Notes: generated by a model not told the origin, from the sequence alone. A stretch of DNA of 64,000 nt from VXRN01 sp963664365 (GCA_963664365.1 OY761144.1:1798001-1862000), one strand, 5' to 3'; counted from the first letter of the stretch, positions 40,424 to 50,338 are shown. Program-made: numbers and translations.

Positions 40424-41581
40424 TTAAAGCGCGGCGGTCACCTGCAAGTCGGCCGAGACCAGATGGAGGTCAATGGTTCGGAGCAGGTCTTCGATCCCGT
40501 CCCCGGTCAGCGCCGAGACCCGCGCGTCGCCGGCGACTCTCGGCGGGACGATGGCCGAGAAGTCGGTCCGACGTCCCCGCCAGTACACCGACGACGACTC
40601 GGGCAGCAGGTCGGTCTTGTTCAGGGCCATGATGGTCGGCGCTCCGCTCAGTCCCATGTCGTCGAGGATTCGTTCGACGACGCTGACCTGCTCGGCGGCG
40701 TTTCGGTGGGTGATGTCCACGACGTGCAGAATGAGCGAGGACTCGGCGATCTGCTCCAGTGTGGCGCGGAAGGCGGCGACGAGCGTCGGGGGCAGCTTGT
40801 GGATGAATCCGACGGTATCGGTGATCAAGGCGGGACGGCCTGAAGGAAGCGAAATTTTGCGGGTAATAGGGTCCAGGGTCGAAAACATCAAATTTTCGGC
40901 CTGTACGGACGCCTGAGAGACCATGTTGAGCAGCGTGCTCTTTCCGGCGTTGGTGTATCCGACCAGAGAGACTACCGGAATCTGGTTGAGTGTCCGCCTT
41001 GAGCGGTGCTGCCGTCGCTGGCGTCTGACGCCTTCGAGGTCTTTCTTGAGCTTCTGTATCCTGCTTCGAACGAGCCTGCGGTCGGTCTCGATCTGCGTCT
41101 CGCCCGGCCCTCGCGTGCCGATTCCGCCGCCGAGTCGTTCAAGGTGCGTCCACTGTCCGGCGAGTCGAGGAAGAAGGTACTCGTTTTGCGCGAGTTCGAC
41201 CTGGAGTCGGCCTTCCCTGGTCTGCGCCCTGGAAGCGAACACGTCGAGGATCAGCGCGGTGCGGTCGATGACCTTTCGGCCTCCGAGCGAGTCTTCGAGG
41301 TTGCGCTGCTGGCTCGGCGTCAACTCGTCGTCGCAGATGACGGTGTCTATGCTCAGAGCGGCGCACATCCCTTGAAGCTCTTCCAGCTTGCCCTTTCCGA
41401 GATATGTCTGGGTTGGACGGTCGAGCCTCTGCGCGATCCTTTCGACGACCTTCGCGCCTGCGGTCCGCGCAAGCTCGGCCAACTCTTCGAGCGAGTCTTG
41501 TGGCCGCCAGAGTTGCCGGACGCGCTTCAGTGACGCGCTGAGCAGAATGGCCCGCTCCGGCCTGGGCCTGGTGGTTTTCAT
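40424..41581 (-). CDS. hflX: GTPase HflX
   Basis: The 385-residue protein has the HflX N-terminal domain (ELARTAGAKVVERIAQRLD, TYLGKGKLEEL), the glycine-rich linker GGIGTRGPGETQIETDRR, and G motifs GYTNAGKST (G1), DTVGF (G3), NKTD (G4). It binds 50S subunits and splits stalled ribosomes or acts in heat stress. It starts 33 bases after the aminotransferase gene on the same strand. Confidence 0.95.
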   Translation of the reverse strand: MKTTRPRPERAILLSASLKRVRQLWRPQDSLEELAELARTAGAKVVERIAQRLDRPTQTYLGKGKLEELQGMCAALSIDTVICDDELTPSQQRNLEDSLGGRKVIDRTALILDVFASRAQTREGRLQVELAQNEYLLPRLAGQWTHLERLGGGIGTRGPGETQIETDRRLVRSRIQKLKKDLEGVRRQRRQHRSRRTLNQIPVVSLVGYTNAGKSTLLNMVSQASVQAENLMFSTLDPITRKISLPSGRPALITDTVGFIHKLPPTLVAAFRATLEQIAESSLILHVVDITHRNAAEQVSVVERILDDMGLSGAPTIMALNKTDLLPESSSVYWRGRRTDFSAIVPPRVAGDARVSALTGDGIEDLLRTIDLHLVSADLQVTAAL

Positions 41582-41614
41582 TCTTCTAGCGATGTTGAAC
41601 GCCTCCGGCAGCGA

Positions 41615-42781
41615 TTATCTTAATCCGGTCCATGCGGACAAGCGCCTCAGACCCTCATCCAAGAGGTCGTCCTGAATGGTCAGAGAGAATCTGACATAGC
41701 CTTCGCCGGAGTCTCCGTAGCTTGCGCCCGGGGTGACGACGACGTCGCAGTCTTCGAGGATTCGTTCGGCGAAGTCTCCGCTGGTGAATCCGTCCGGGAC
41801 CCTTGCCCAGACGTAGAGGCTGGCCTTTGGCGGGTCCACCTCTAATCCTATATCCGCCAGAGCGCTGAGCACCTTGTCCCGTCTGCGCTGGTAGATGGCG
41901 TTACGCTCATCGATCCACGAGTCGGAGGTTTCCAGGGCCTCTATACCCATCTGCTGTATGGCCTGTGGGACGCCGGAGTCTAGGTTGGACTTTACGACCA
42001 GCAGCGCGTTGATCATATCCGCGTTTCCGACGGCCATGCCCAGCCGCCATCCGGTCATGTTGTACGTCTTCGAGAGAGAGTGAAACTCCATTCCGACGTC
42101 CATCGCGCCCGGCGCTTCGAGGAAGGATGGGTGCCTGTATCCGTCGTATGTCACGTCTGTATAGCAGGCGTCGTGCATGACGGCGAGGTCGTAACTCTTG
42201 GCGAACTCAACGACCTGCTGGAAGTAGCCGAGGTCCGCGATCGCGCCGGTGGGGTTATTGGGATAGTTGAGCCATATCAGCTTGGCGCGCCTAGCTGCGT
42301 CTTCAGGAATCGCTTCAAGGTCCGGAAGCCAGCCGTTTTCCTCTTTCAGCGGCATCCAGTGGCACTCTCCGCCGGCGAACCAGGTTCCGACGGAGTAAAC
42401 CGGGTAGCCGGGATCGGGCACGAGCGCGATGTCTCCAGGCTCAATGAAGCACAGGGCGGCGTGTCCAATGCCCTCTTTCGCGCCGATCAGGGAGATCACC
42501 TCTGTTTCGGAGTCGAGCGACACCCCGAACCGGCGTTGATACCAGTCCGCGGTGGCTTTTCTGAATTCGGGAAGTCCCTCGGACTCCGGGTATCGGTGAT
42601 TTGGGAGGTCTCCGGAGGCTTCTCTGAGCTTCCCGATGACCGGTTCGGGGGTTTCGAGGTCGGGGTCGCCGATGCCGAACGAGATCACTTCGATCCCCTC
42701 GCTGCGCTTCCGGGCGATCTTCCGGCTGATCTCTACGAACAGGTAGGGTGGAATCTTCTCAACGCGGCTTGCGAATTTCAT
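41615..42781 (-). CDS. LL-diaminopimelate aminotransferase-like class I/II enzyme
   Basis: The 388-residue PLP enzyme has NYPNNPTGAI, YTDVTYDGYRHPSF and the Schiff-base lysine in SLSKTYNMTGWR. These, and the GIGDPDLETP segment, match DapL-like enzymes that convert tetrahydrodipicolinate directly to LL-DAP. dapF lies 195 bases upstream on the same strand, which supports the lysine pathway. Other aminotransferases share these motifs, so the assignment is probable rather than certain. Confidence 0.8.
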   Translation of the reverse strand: MKFASRVEKIPPYLFVEISRKIARKRSEGIEVISFGIGDPDLETPEPVIGKLREASGDLPNHRYPESEGLPEFRKATADWYQRRFGVSLDSETEVISLIGAKEGIGHAALCFIEPGDIALVPDPGYPVYSVGTWFAGGECHWMPLKEENGWLPDLEAIPEDAARRAKLIWLNYPNNPTGAIADLGYFQQVVEFAKSYDLAVMHDACYTDVTYDGYRHPSFLEAPGAMDVGMEFHSLSKTYNMTGWRLGMAVGNADMINALLVVKSNLDSGVPQAIQQMGIEALETSDSWIDERNAIYQRRRDKVLSALADIGLEVDPPKASLYVWARVPDGFTSGDFAERILEDCDVVVTPGASYGDSGEGYVRFSLTIQDDLLDEGLRRLSAWTGLR

Positions 42782-42975
42782 GGCTGCTCCAAGAGTGTCT
42801 GATTCGGTGGGTACATGTTAGGGCAGGTTGGCGCGCAGGTAAAGGTGGGAGCCGAAATCCATCACCTAACGGCTGAATATCGGTAGAGCGCTTCGCGAAG
42901 CGTCCGCACCTGCCGACACTATATATAATGCAAATTGAAACGTTAAACGATATGCTTTAGCATACTACTCCAGCT

Positions 42976-43818
42976 TTATGCGGGCCAGTCGCCATCGAAG
43001 ACATGGGCTACCGGACCTTCCAAAATCACCTCTCCTTGCCCCGGCCATGACACTTTCAACTCCCCTCCGGGCATCTCGACGGCGACTTCGTCACCGACCA
43101 GGCCGCGCAGCCTCGCGGCGACTGCCGCGGCGCAGGCCCCGGTGCCGCAGGCGAGGGTAATGCCTGAGCCGCGCTCCCATACCCTGACGCGGATCCTGGC
43201 TGAGTCTATGACGTTGACGACCTCGAAGTTCACGCGGGCGGGGAAGGCGGGGTGGTTTTCGACTTTGGGGCCTATGGTCGTCAAGGGATAGTCCTCAACC
43301 GGCTGATCTAGGAACATGACCGCGTGCGGATTTCCCATCGAAACACAGTTGAGGGACAGTTCGGCGCCGTCGATGGTTATCGGATAGTCGAGCACGGGGT
43401 TCAAATCGTCGGGAGCTTCGACCGGTATATCGGACGGTCGGAAGATGGGCGCCCCCATGCTGACCGAAGCCCTGGCCATCACTCCCGACTCCCAGATCGG
43501 ACGCACGTTCAGCGTTCCGGAGGCGGTCTCGATATCAAAGGATTTGCTATCTATACTCAATGCTTTATTATCCAAACCGAAACGTATAAAGCATCTGATA
43601 CCGTTGCCGCACATCATCCCCTCGGAGCCATCGGCGTTGAACATCCGCATTTGGGCGTCGGCAACTTCGGAGTCTTCGAGCAGAATGAGGCCATCGGCGC
43701 CGATGCCGAAGTGACGGTCGCTGACCTGGCGCGCCATCTCCGGCCAGTCGCGTTCAGCGGTCCGCGCATCAACGTATATGTAGTCGTTTCCCGCGCCGTG
43801 CAGCTTTGAAAATCGCAT
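42976..43818 (-). CDS. dapF: Diaminopimelate epimerase
   Basis: The 280-residue protein has the two catalytic cysteine segments MMCGNGIRCF and TLACGTGACAAAV, and HGAGNDYIYVD. It interconverts LL- and meso-DAP. A stretch near 43545-43600 (encoding GLDNKALSIDSKSFDIE) is AT-rich compared with the rest of the gene. It lies 27 bases after miaA. Confidence 0.95.
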   Translation of the reverse strand: MRFSKLHGAGNDYIYVDARTAERDWPEMARQVSDRHFGIGADGLILLEDSEVADAQMRMFNADGSEGMMCGNGIRCFIRFGLDNKALSIDSKSFDIETASGTLNVRPIWESGVMARASVSMGAPIFRPSDIPVEAPDDLNPVLDYPITIDGAELSLNCVSMGNPHAVMFLDQPVEDYPLTTIGPKVENHPAFPARVNFEVVNVIDSARIRVRVWERGSGITLACGTGACAAAVAARLRGLVGDEVAVEMPGGELKVSWPGQGEVILEGPVAHVFDGDWPA

Positions 43819-43845
43819 TACTGAACCTCTCTCATAATGATTTGT

Positions 43846-44838
43846 TTATGTCTGATTTTGGCAGTCTATCCAGCGTATTCCGTACTCGAACGCGGCGTCA
43901 AGATCGGCGGCGCCGAACCAGCGTATCCGTGAGTCGTTCAACCTGAACCAGTTGTGTTGCTGCCTGATGAACCTGTGCGTCCTCGTCTTGGTCGTTCTCA
44001 CGGCTTCAGCGAGGTCGGCGCCGTTCAGAATATGGTCCGCCAACTCACGATAGCCTATCCCAGACATGGACGGAAGGCTCGCATCGTATCCCATACTCAG
44101 CAACGCCTCCACCTCATCGAGGAATCCGCGCTTCATCATCCGGTCCACCCGACTGTCCACGGCCTCATAGAGCGCCTGGCGGTCCGTCGTCAGGCCAATG
44201 AGCGCTATGTCGAACTCAGGCTCCGACAATCGGGGCCTGTCGCGGAGACCGGACGACGCGACCTCGATGGCCCTGATCAGCCTTCGAGGGTTCAGCGCGT
44301 CCACGTCGCGGGCTGCGGACGGGTCCAGAGACTCAAGGCGCTTCAGCAGCGCTCCGAGGCCGTCCGCTTGAAGCTGATTCTCAAGCTCGCGGCGAAGATC
44401 GGGGTCCGGAGCCACGTTCGGCAGGTTCCAGGACTCGACGAGGGCCGTGACGTATTGACCTGTTCCTCCCACGATAATGGGTATCTTTCCTATTGACTTT
44501 ACGTTTCTAATTGCCTCTTTAGCCCTAGAAACGAACTCTCCGAGGCTAAACTGGAAGTCGGGATCGACCACGCTAACCAAGTGATGAGGCGCCTGGGCAA
44601 GCTGACCGGGAGTGGGCTTCGCGGTCCCGACGTCCATATGCCTGTACACCTGGCGGCTGTCGGCGCCGATCACCTCGATAGGCAAGCTATCGGCAATACG
44701 AAGCGCAAGAGCCGTCTTGCCGATCCCCGTGGGGCCGACTACGGCCAGGACTCGCGGCTTCTGTTTCGGTTCGACGTGACTCATAGATCGTCCGGATAGA
44801 CTCCCGGGAGGTTCAAAAGACCTCTCACCGGGCCACAT
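43846..44838 (-). CDS. miaA: tRNA dimethylallyltransferase
   Basis: The 330-residue protein has the P-loop GPTGIGKTALALRI, GADSRQVYRHMDVGTAKP, IVGGTGQYV and QQHNWFR. It adds an isoprenyl group to A37 of UNN-reading tRNAs. It begins a miaA-dapF unit on the minus strand. A short AT-rich patch occurs near 44490-44540. Confidence 0.95.
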   Translation of the reverse strand: MWPGERSFEPPGSLSGRSMSHVEPKQKPRVLAVVGPTGIGKTALALRIADSLPIEVIGADSRQVYRHMDVGTAKPTPGQLAQAPHHLVSVVDPDFQFSLGEFVSRAKEAIRNVKSIGKIPIIVGGTGQYVTALVESWNLPNVAPDPDLRRELENQLQADGLGALLKRLESLDPSAARDVDALNPRRLIRAIEVASSGLRDRPRLSEPEFDIALIGLTTDRQALYEAVDSRVDRMMKRGFLDEVEALLSMGYDASLPSMSGIGYRELADHILNGADLAEAVRTTKTRTHRFIRQQHNWFRLNDSRIRWFGAADLDAAFEYGIRWIDCQNQT

Positions 44839-44935
44839 TCGGTCGAAAAGGTTGTGACACGGTGTCTTGGCCTAAGACTTGACTATTTGGTTGTCAAGTA
44901 GCTTTACGGCGTATTTTACGTTTCCGTTTGCATAT

Positions 44936-44941
44936 ATTATA
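44936..44941 (-). promoter_or_regulatory. Putative -10 box of miaA-dapF
   Basis: TATAAT on the minus strand, about 97 bases upstream of miaA; the -35 is unclear. The 262-base gap (44839-45100) also holds CTTGAC-TATTTGGTT-GTCAAG at 44878-44898. I see no gene in it. Confidence 0.35.
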
Positions 44942-45100
44942 GCTATATCTACCCTTCTACCGAACCGCTTGATATTGGATTGACCGCGCCTAATCGAGTG
45001 ATTTGGCGCCGACTTCGCCGGTAAGCGCTCCCTCGTCAGTCAAGAGGACGATCCAGCTTCACCTCCCCCCTACCCTACCGACGTGAAAGCCTTCACGAAG

Positions 45101-45853
45101 TCAGTCCAAGGCGTTCAGGACTATCTCAGTGAAGGAATCCGCGGAGAGACTGGCTCCCCCGACCAGCGCGCCGTCGATGTCCGGCTGTTCGACGAACCGG
45201 CTCACGTTTCCGGGGTTGACGCTGCCGCCGTAGAGCAGCGGGACCGACTCTGCCACGTCATCGAAACGCGGTCTGAGGCAGGCGCGTATCGAGGCCATCA
45301 TATCCTGGGCCGTCTCAGGGGTTGCCGCCTCACCCGTCCCTATCGCCCATACTGGCTCATACGCAATCATCGTTTGGGAAAGGTCATTGACTTTGGATAG
45401 ACCTTCAATCGTCTGACGTTCGACAGTCTCGCGCGCTTTGCCCGCGCTTCTCTGCCCAAGCGTCTCGCCCACGCACAGGATCGGCTTCAGCCCCACGCCC
45501 GACGCCGCTTCCATCTTGGCGGCGATAAGCTCGTCCGACTCTCCGAACAGGGTTCGGCGCTCTGAATGCCCGACGATCACGAATTCAGCGAGCCCTCGCA
45601 ACATTTCAGCCGATATTTCACCTGTGAACGCCCCGTCGGTCTCGGAGTGCAGATTTTGAGCGCCTACGGCGATTTCAGAGCCTTCCAGGTTGCGAGACAC
45701 CCTGTCCAAGGATACGAACGGCGGACACACGATGACCCTGATACGGGCCGTGTCTCGGCCTTCGAGACGGCCGCGAATGCCGGAAGCAAGGCTGACAGCC
45801 GTATCCGGGGTGGTATTCATCTTCCAATTGCCGACAATCGCGATTGTTTTCAT
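45101..45853 (-). CDS. tpiA: Triosephosphate isomerase
   Basis: The start is placed at ATG 45853 (MKTIAIVGNWKMN); the frame is open upstream to a TTG but adds nothing conserved. The 250-residue protein has the catalytic lysine in NWKMN, histidine in IVGHSERR and glutamate in AYEPVWAIGTG. It interconverts DHAP and G3P. Last gene of the tsaC-prenyl synthase-pgk-apgM-tpiA run. Confidence 0.95.
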   Translation of the reverse strand: MKTIAIVGNWKMNTTPDTAVSLASGIRGRLEGRDTARIRVIVCPPFVSLDRVSRNLEGSEIAVGAQNLHSETDGAFTGEISAEMLRGLAEFVIVGHSERRTLFGESDELIAAKMEAASGVGLKPILCVGETLGQRSAGKARETVERQTIEGLSKVNDLSQTMIAYEPVWAIGTGEAATPETAQDMMASIRACLRPRFDDVAESVPLLYGGSVNPGNVSRFVEQPDIDGALVGGASLSADSFTEIVLNALD

Positions 45854-45895
45854 TGTTCCATATCCCAATTGGCGATTCAATGCGTATTTTGGGCC

Positions 45896-47101
45896 TCACG
45901 CCCCGTATTTTTCGAGCTTTTGAGCGTGCGCCATTAGCTGAAACATCAGAGATGTCGCGGGCTGACTGCCTAGCCACCCGCTCCGACACTCCCTCTCATT
46001 GAAGCCCGCCGCCCCCTGCCCCGCCGACATCTGAGAGTGGATCATCACCGGGACAGGGTGCCAACTGTGCGCGGCAAGGATGGAGGGCGTGGAGTGGTCG
46101 CCGGCGACGGCGGTCACGTCCGCGCCCAGGTCGAGCAGGGTCGGTATTCGTTCGTCGAGAGCCTCCAGAGAGCGTACCTTAGCATCGAAGTCGCCGTCCT
46201 CCCCTGCCGCGTCAGCCGGCTTGTAGTGGAGAAAAACGAACTCGAATTGGTTCAGGTGTGCGGCCACGGTCTCAAGCTCGGCGTCGAAGTCTTCGCCGGT
46301 TGGGATAACGGTCATTCCCAAGAGGCTGGCGATTCCCCGGTACATTGGATAGGCGGCGACGGCCCCGGCGGAGAGGTTGTATGCCTCCGGGAAGCGCGGC
46401 CAGCTTGGCATCTTTGAGAATCCTCTCATTAGAATCATGTTGGCGGTCTGTCGAGCGCTGAGTACGTCACGCGCGGCGCGGACGAACTCAGCGGCGTACC
46501 GTGCGGTGGACACCGAGCACTCGGAAGCTGCTTCCGGTTCCAATGGCCCTACTCCGGTCTGCTGCGGGTCGGTATCCCGGACTCCGTCGCCGAGACCGTC
46601 ACCCCTGAAGACTACGACAAAGCGGTAGTCCTGAACGGGCTTCACGATGACTTCGATTCCGGGTATGGATACCTCCGACAGCCGCTCCACGAGCGGCGCC
46701 GACTCGACAGTGGCGATCCGCCCTGCCCTACGGTCTATCAGCCGCCCGTCCGCGTCAACCGTGCAGAAGTTGCACCTGACCGCGACGTCGTCGGGACCCA
46801 AATCCAGTCCGATGCCGAGCGCCTCCAGGACTCCGCGGCCTATCGAGTACCTGAGCGGGTCATATCCAAAGAGGGCGAGGTGTCCGGGGCCACTTCCGGG
46901 AGTGATTCCGGGCGCGACGGGCGTGGTCACGCCGCACGCGCTCCGCCGCGCCATGGCGTCGAGATTAGGGATGGCGGCAGTCTCCAACTCCGTCCTGCCC
47001 GTCACCGGGTGCGGCAGTCCGCCGAGGCCATCAACCACAAGCAGGACGATCCGCGAGTCGGTGCGGCGGCATACGTCTTTCAGATACGGGAAATCTATCA
47101 T
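45896..47101 (-). CDS. apgM: Cofactor-independent phosphoglycerate mutase, archaeal type
   Basis: The 401-residue alkaline-phosphatase-superfamily protein has VVDGLGGLP (metal Asp), TPGSGPGHLALFGYDP (catalytic Ser region), GRGVLEALG and VAGDHSTPSILAAHSWHP. It belongs to the ApgM branch rather than GpmI. It overlaps pgk by four bases and completes 3-PG to 2-PG in glycolysis. Confidence 0.93.
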   Translation of the reverse strand: MIDFPYLKDVCRRTDSRIVLLVVDGLGGLPHPVTGRTELETAAIPNLDAMARRSACGVTTPVAPGITPGSGPGHLALFGYDPLRYSIGRGVLEALGIGLDLGPDDVAVRCNFCTVDADGRLIDRRAGRIATVESAPLVERLSEVSIPGIEVIVKPVQDYRFVVVFRGDGLGDGVRDTDPQQTGVGPLEPEAASECSVSTARYAAEFVRAARDVLSARQTANMILMRGFSKMPSWPRFPEAYNLSAGAVAAYPMYRGIASLLGMTVIPTGEDFDAELETVAAHLNQFEFVFLHYKPADAAGEDGDFDAKVRSLEALDERIPTLLDLGADVTAVAGDHSTPSILAAHSWHPVPVMIHSQMSAGQGAAGFNERECRSGWLGSQPATSLMFQLMAHAQKLEKYGA

Positions 47102-48360
47102 ATCGGGGCGCTCGCCGAGGATTGGAGCGGGCGATTCGATTCACGCCGGTCGTTGTCACAGTCCGGCGCGTCGTCCAGCGCGGCTATGCCCGGCAACTCC
47201 CGACCTTCCAAGTACTCCAGCGCCGCCCCCCCTCCTGTGGATAGGTGTGTGAACTTCTCCTCAAGTCCGAGCGACCGGACGGCGGCGGCGGTCGAACCTC
47301 CTCCGGTTACGGTGTGCGCTCCCTCGACACCCGCGATCGCGCGCGCCAAGCCCGTCGTCCCGTTCGAGAACTGCGGCCACTCGAAGATTCCCATTGGCCC
47401 GTTCCAGACCACTGTCCTGGCCTCGGAAAGTCTCTCGCCATATTTAGACACCGTTTCCGGGCCGACGTCCGCGATAAGGCAGCCGCCCGGAATCGAGCCT
47501 GACGAGACAGTCGTGGCTTCCGAGTCCGGGCGCAAGCTCTCGCAGACGACCACGTCCGTCGGCAGCAGTATCTCGCACCCGCCTGATGCGGCGCGGCCAA
47601 GTATGCGGCGCGCGAGCCTAACTTCATCAGCGTCAGCGTCGTCCGGAGCGGCATTGAGAGGGCGGCGCGCCTTCAAGAAGGCGGATACCATGCCGCCGCC
47701 GATCATGACCACGTCGGCGGCGTCGGCTAGGTTGTCTATGACGCGAATCTTGTCCGACACTTTGGCTCCACCGATTACGACCGCAAATGGACGCCTGGGG
47801 CTGTCGATGACTCTTTGGAGAGCTTCGATCTCTCTCTGCATCAACATTCCGGCGGCCGAGGGGAGAAAACGGGCCACGCCCGCGGTGGATGCGTGCTCGC
47901 GGTGAGCCACGCCGAAACCGTCGTTCACGTACACGTCCGCGATTCGGGCGAGATTCCGCGCGAATTCGGGGTCGTTGGCCTCCTCTCCGGGGTCGAAGCG
48001 GATGTTTTCCAGAATCACCACATCGCCCGGACTCATACGGTGGACAGCGCGGACGAGGTCTTCGCCTATTGCGCCTTCCCAGAGATTGACTTCGCGCCCG
48101 ATCATCTCGGCTAGGCGGTCGGCGATGGGGGCCATCGAGAGCGCCTCGTTCCGTGTCCCGCGCGGCCGGCCTCTGTGCGAGCAGACGACGACGCGGCAGC
48201 CTCGCTCCAGCAGGAACCGTATCGTGGGCAGCGACTCGGATATGCGCTGGTCGTCGGAGATGCGACCGTCGCTCGTGAACGGGACATTGTAGTCCGTTCT
48301 CACAAGCGCTCTCTGGCCGCGCGCCGGACTCAGGTCGAACACGCTTCGCTTGCGTCGCAC
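47098..48360 (-). CDS. pgk: Phosphoglycerate kinase
   Basis: The 420-residue protein starts at GTG 48360, sharing one base with the upstream TAG. Signature VRTDYNVPF, SHRGRPRG, VNDGFGVAHREHAST, VIGGAKVSDKI and TVTGGGSTAAAV. It transfers phosphate between 1,3-BPG and ADP. GAPDH is not in the window. A C-terminal extension of ~20 residues after GIAALDDAPD is atypical. Confidence 0.95.
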   Translation of the reverse strand: MRRKRSVFDLSPARGQRALVRTDYNVPFTSDGRISDDQRISESLPTIRFLLERGCRVVVCSHRGRPRGTRNEALSMAPIADRLAEMIGREVNLWEGAIGEDLVRAVHRMSPGDVVILENIRFDPGEEANDPEFARNLARIADVYVNDGFGVAHREHASTAGVARFLPSAAGMLMQREIEALQRVIDSPRRPFAVVIGGAKVSDKIRVIDNLADAADVVMIGGGMVSAFLKARRPLNAAPDDADADEVRLARRILGRAASGGCEILLPTDVVVCESLRPDSEATTVSSGSIPGGCLIADVGPETVSKYGERLSEARTVVWNGPMGIFEWPQFSNGTTGLARAIAGVEGAHTVTGGGSTAAAVRSLGLEEKFTHLSTGGGAALEYLEGRELPGIAALDDAPDCDNDRRESNRPLQSSASAPI

Positions 48361-49364
48361 TACCCTACTCCGGCCAACAGTCTCATGATTCCCTCGACCT
48401 CGGAGTCCGGTCCGGCGACGGCGGCGACCGTTTCGCAGGCTTCGGCGAGCCTGAGCTCTATCACCGTCCTGGCTTCGTCGGCCGCTCCCAACTCATTTAC
48501 GATTGCCGAGACGCCCCGAACGTCCGACGGCTCCAGGACGCGCTTGAAGTAGTGGTCTCCCAACGCTCGCCGTTCCGACGGAGACGCCATCTCGAACGCC
48601 CTGACGACCGGGTACAGCTTCTTCTTGTTCATGAAATCGTCGGATGGAGCGGCGTCCGCGTCCGTGGTCGAGGTGAGTTGCCGCAGGTCTTCTGTGATCT
48701 GTACCGCAATCCCAAGGCTTCGACCAGAGGCCGCCATCGCGCTCCTCACATCCTCGCGCGCACCTGAGACCAGCGCGCCGAACTCCATGGCGCAGGCGTA
48801 CAGCGATCCGGTCTTGGCCGACGCCATCTCCAGGTACGCCTTGGAGGTCATGTCGAGCCGCTCCTGCGCTTCCAGATCGACGAAACGGCCCTCGCAGGTC
48901 TCCAGTCCCGCCTTGTCCAGCAGCTTTACCGCCTCGAAGATTCCTTCGGAGTCCACGCCGCGGTCCCGCAGTCCGAACAGCGCGAGCCGCGCCAGGGCGT
49001 GCATACCGTCACCCGCGTTTATCGCCTGCGCCGGCCCCCATTTCCACCAGACAGAGTCGCGGTCGTTGCGTCCGACCTTGCCGCTCTGAATGTCGTCGTG
49101 GATTTCGCAGAAGTTCTGGACTAACTCAATGGACGCTGCCGTCGGGAGCGCGCGTTCGGCGGTCCCACCCAGCGACGCGGATGAAGCGAGGCACAGCGCG
49201 CCCAGATTGCGGGGCATGGCCGCCGCCGGAGTTCCCTCGGAGTCCGGCCAGCCGAGGTGATGCCGCATCATCGAGTAGAGCGGCAAGTCGCGGCCCGCCA
49301 TCACCCTTTCGAGCTCGGCGTCCACCATTGAGTTGTACTGTTCGAGTCCGGCGTCGGAGCGCAA
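48360..49364 (-). CDS. Polyprenyl synthetase family protein
   Basis: The 334-residue all-helical prenyltransferase has an atypical first Asp-rich motif EIHDDIQSGKVGRNDR and second motif ITEDLRQL...DDFMNKKKLYP. The usual DDxxD motifs are altered, so chain length and activity are uncertain. It probably makes a C15-C20 diphosphate. It is coupled to pgk by one-base overlap and sits 32 bases after tsaC. Confidence 0.8.
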   Translation of the reverse strand: MRSDAGLEQYNSMVDAELERVMAGRDLPLYSMMRHHLGWPDSEGTPAAAMPRNLGALCLASSASLGGTAERALPTAASIELVQNFCEIHDDIQSGKVGRNDRDSVWWKWGPAQAINAGDGMHALARLALFGLRDRGVDSEGIFEAVKLLDKAGLETCEGRFVDLEAQERLDMTSKAYLEMASAKTGSLYACAMEFGALVSGAREDVRSAMAASGRSLGIAVQITEDLRQLTSTTDADAAPSDDFMNKKKLYPVVRAFEMASPSERRALGDHYFKRVLEPSDVRGVSAIVNELGAADEARTVIELRLAEACETVAAVAGPDSEVEGIMRLLAGVG

Positions 49365-49395
49365 GAGACACCCTCAATCTGAACCTGACTCGATT

Positions 49396-50034
49396 CTACA
49401 CCGCAACCTTAATCCCTGTCACTTGCTCAATCTCATGCGGCGCAACCGCGCCCTGTCTCAGTACCCGGCACGGAGTATGAGTAACGTCGATCACCGTTGA
49501 CGGCTCCGACGGGCGCAACTGTCCGCCGTCTATCACCAGGTCCAGACGGTCTCCGAGGCGCCGGAAGACCTGATCGGCGGACGTCAGAGGCGGCTGGCCG
49601 CTGACGTTCGCGCTGGTGGCGGTGATCGGAGAGTCCAGCCGCGCCACGATCTCCCTGGGAACCGGGTGGTCCGGGACCCTAAGGCCGACCGTATCGAGAC
49701 CGCCCGTAACGATGTCGGGCACGATGGGCGACCTCTCGACGACGATGGTCAGCTTGCCCGGCCAGAAAGCGGCGGCAAGCTCCCGCGCAACGTCTGGGAC
49801 GCGGCGACCGAACTCATCGAAGCCTTCGACGCCGGAGACGAACAACGGCAGCGGGCTGGATTGCCCCCGCTGCTTCACGTCGAACACGCGCTGCACGGCG
49901 GCCTCGTCCAGAGCCGCCGCCGCGATGCCGTACAGCGTATCCGTCGGGACGGCGATGACGCCCCCCGCGGAGAGCGCGGAGACGGCGTCGTCTATGGATT
50001 CGGATGGGTTGGGGTGTTGTTTTTGTTCTTGCAT
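49396..50034 (-). CDS. tsaC: L-threonylcarbamoyladenylate synthase
   Basis: The 212-residue YrdC-like protein has PTDTLYGIAAAA, the KQRGQSSPLPLFVS and SANVSGQPPLTSADQV segments and DGGQLRPSEPSTVID. It makes the intermediate for t6A in tRNAs reading ANN codons. First gene of the glycolytic operon. Confidence 0.93.
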   Translation of the reverse strand: MQEQKQHPNPSESIDDAVSALSAGGVIAVPTDTLYGIAAAALDEAAVQRVFDVKQRGQSSPLPLFVSGVEGFDEFGRRVPDVARELAAAFWPGKLTIVVERSPIVPDIVTGGLDTVGLRVPDHPVPREIVARLDSPITATSANVSGQPPLTSADQVFRRLGDRLDLVIDGGQLRPSEPSTVIDVTHTPCRVLRQGAVAPHEIEQVTGIKVAV

Positions 50035-50139
50035 GAACCTGTGTCAGTTTGGTAGGCGTCGAATCTAACGCAATGGCGCAAGGACACAAAGGGGTAAGGA
50101 TTGCTCGATATTCAGCTTTGGCGGTTGTGGGCGTGTCAC

Positions 50140-50336
50140 CCTCACCCCCGTATCGTAGTACGGGGCAGGCTCTAGCCCTCTCCCTCAAGGGAGCTTAAAG
50201 GGGTAGGTATTCACCCTCACCCCAACCCTCTCCCAGAGGGAGAGGGGGCCTGTTGATTGATATTCGTGGTTGTTTTTGCATTTACCTACCCTTGTCAGCC
50301 CTCAAGGGAGAGGGGATTTTTGCGCTCCCAATGGGG
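50140..50336. repeat. Cluster of CCCTCTCCC palindromic repeats
   Basis: CCCTCTCCC-AGA-GGGAGAGGG forms a hairpin at 50226-50246. Copies of CTCTCCCTCAAGGGAG occur at 50177 and 50296. CCCGTATCGTAGTACGGG is at 50147. It fills the 304-base gap between tsaC and the terminase gene; no gene seen. Confidence 0.7.
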
Positions 50337-50338
50337 GT

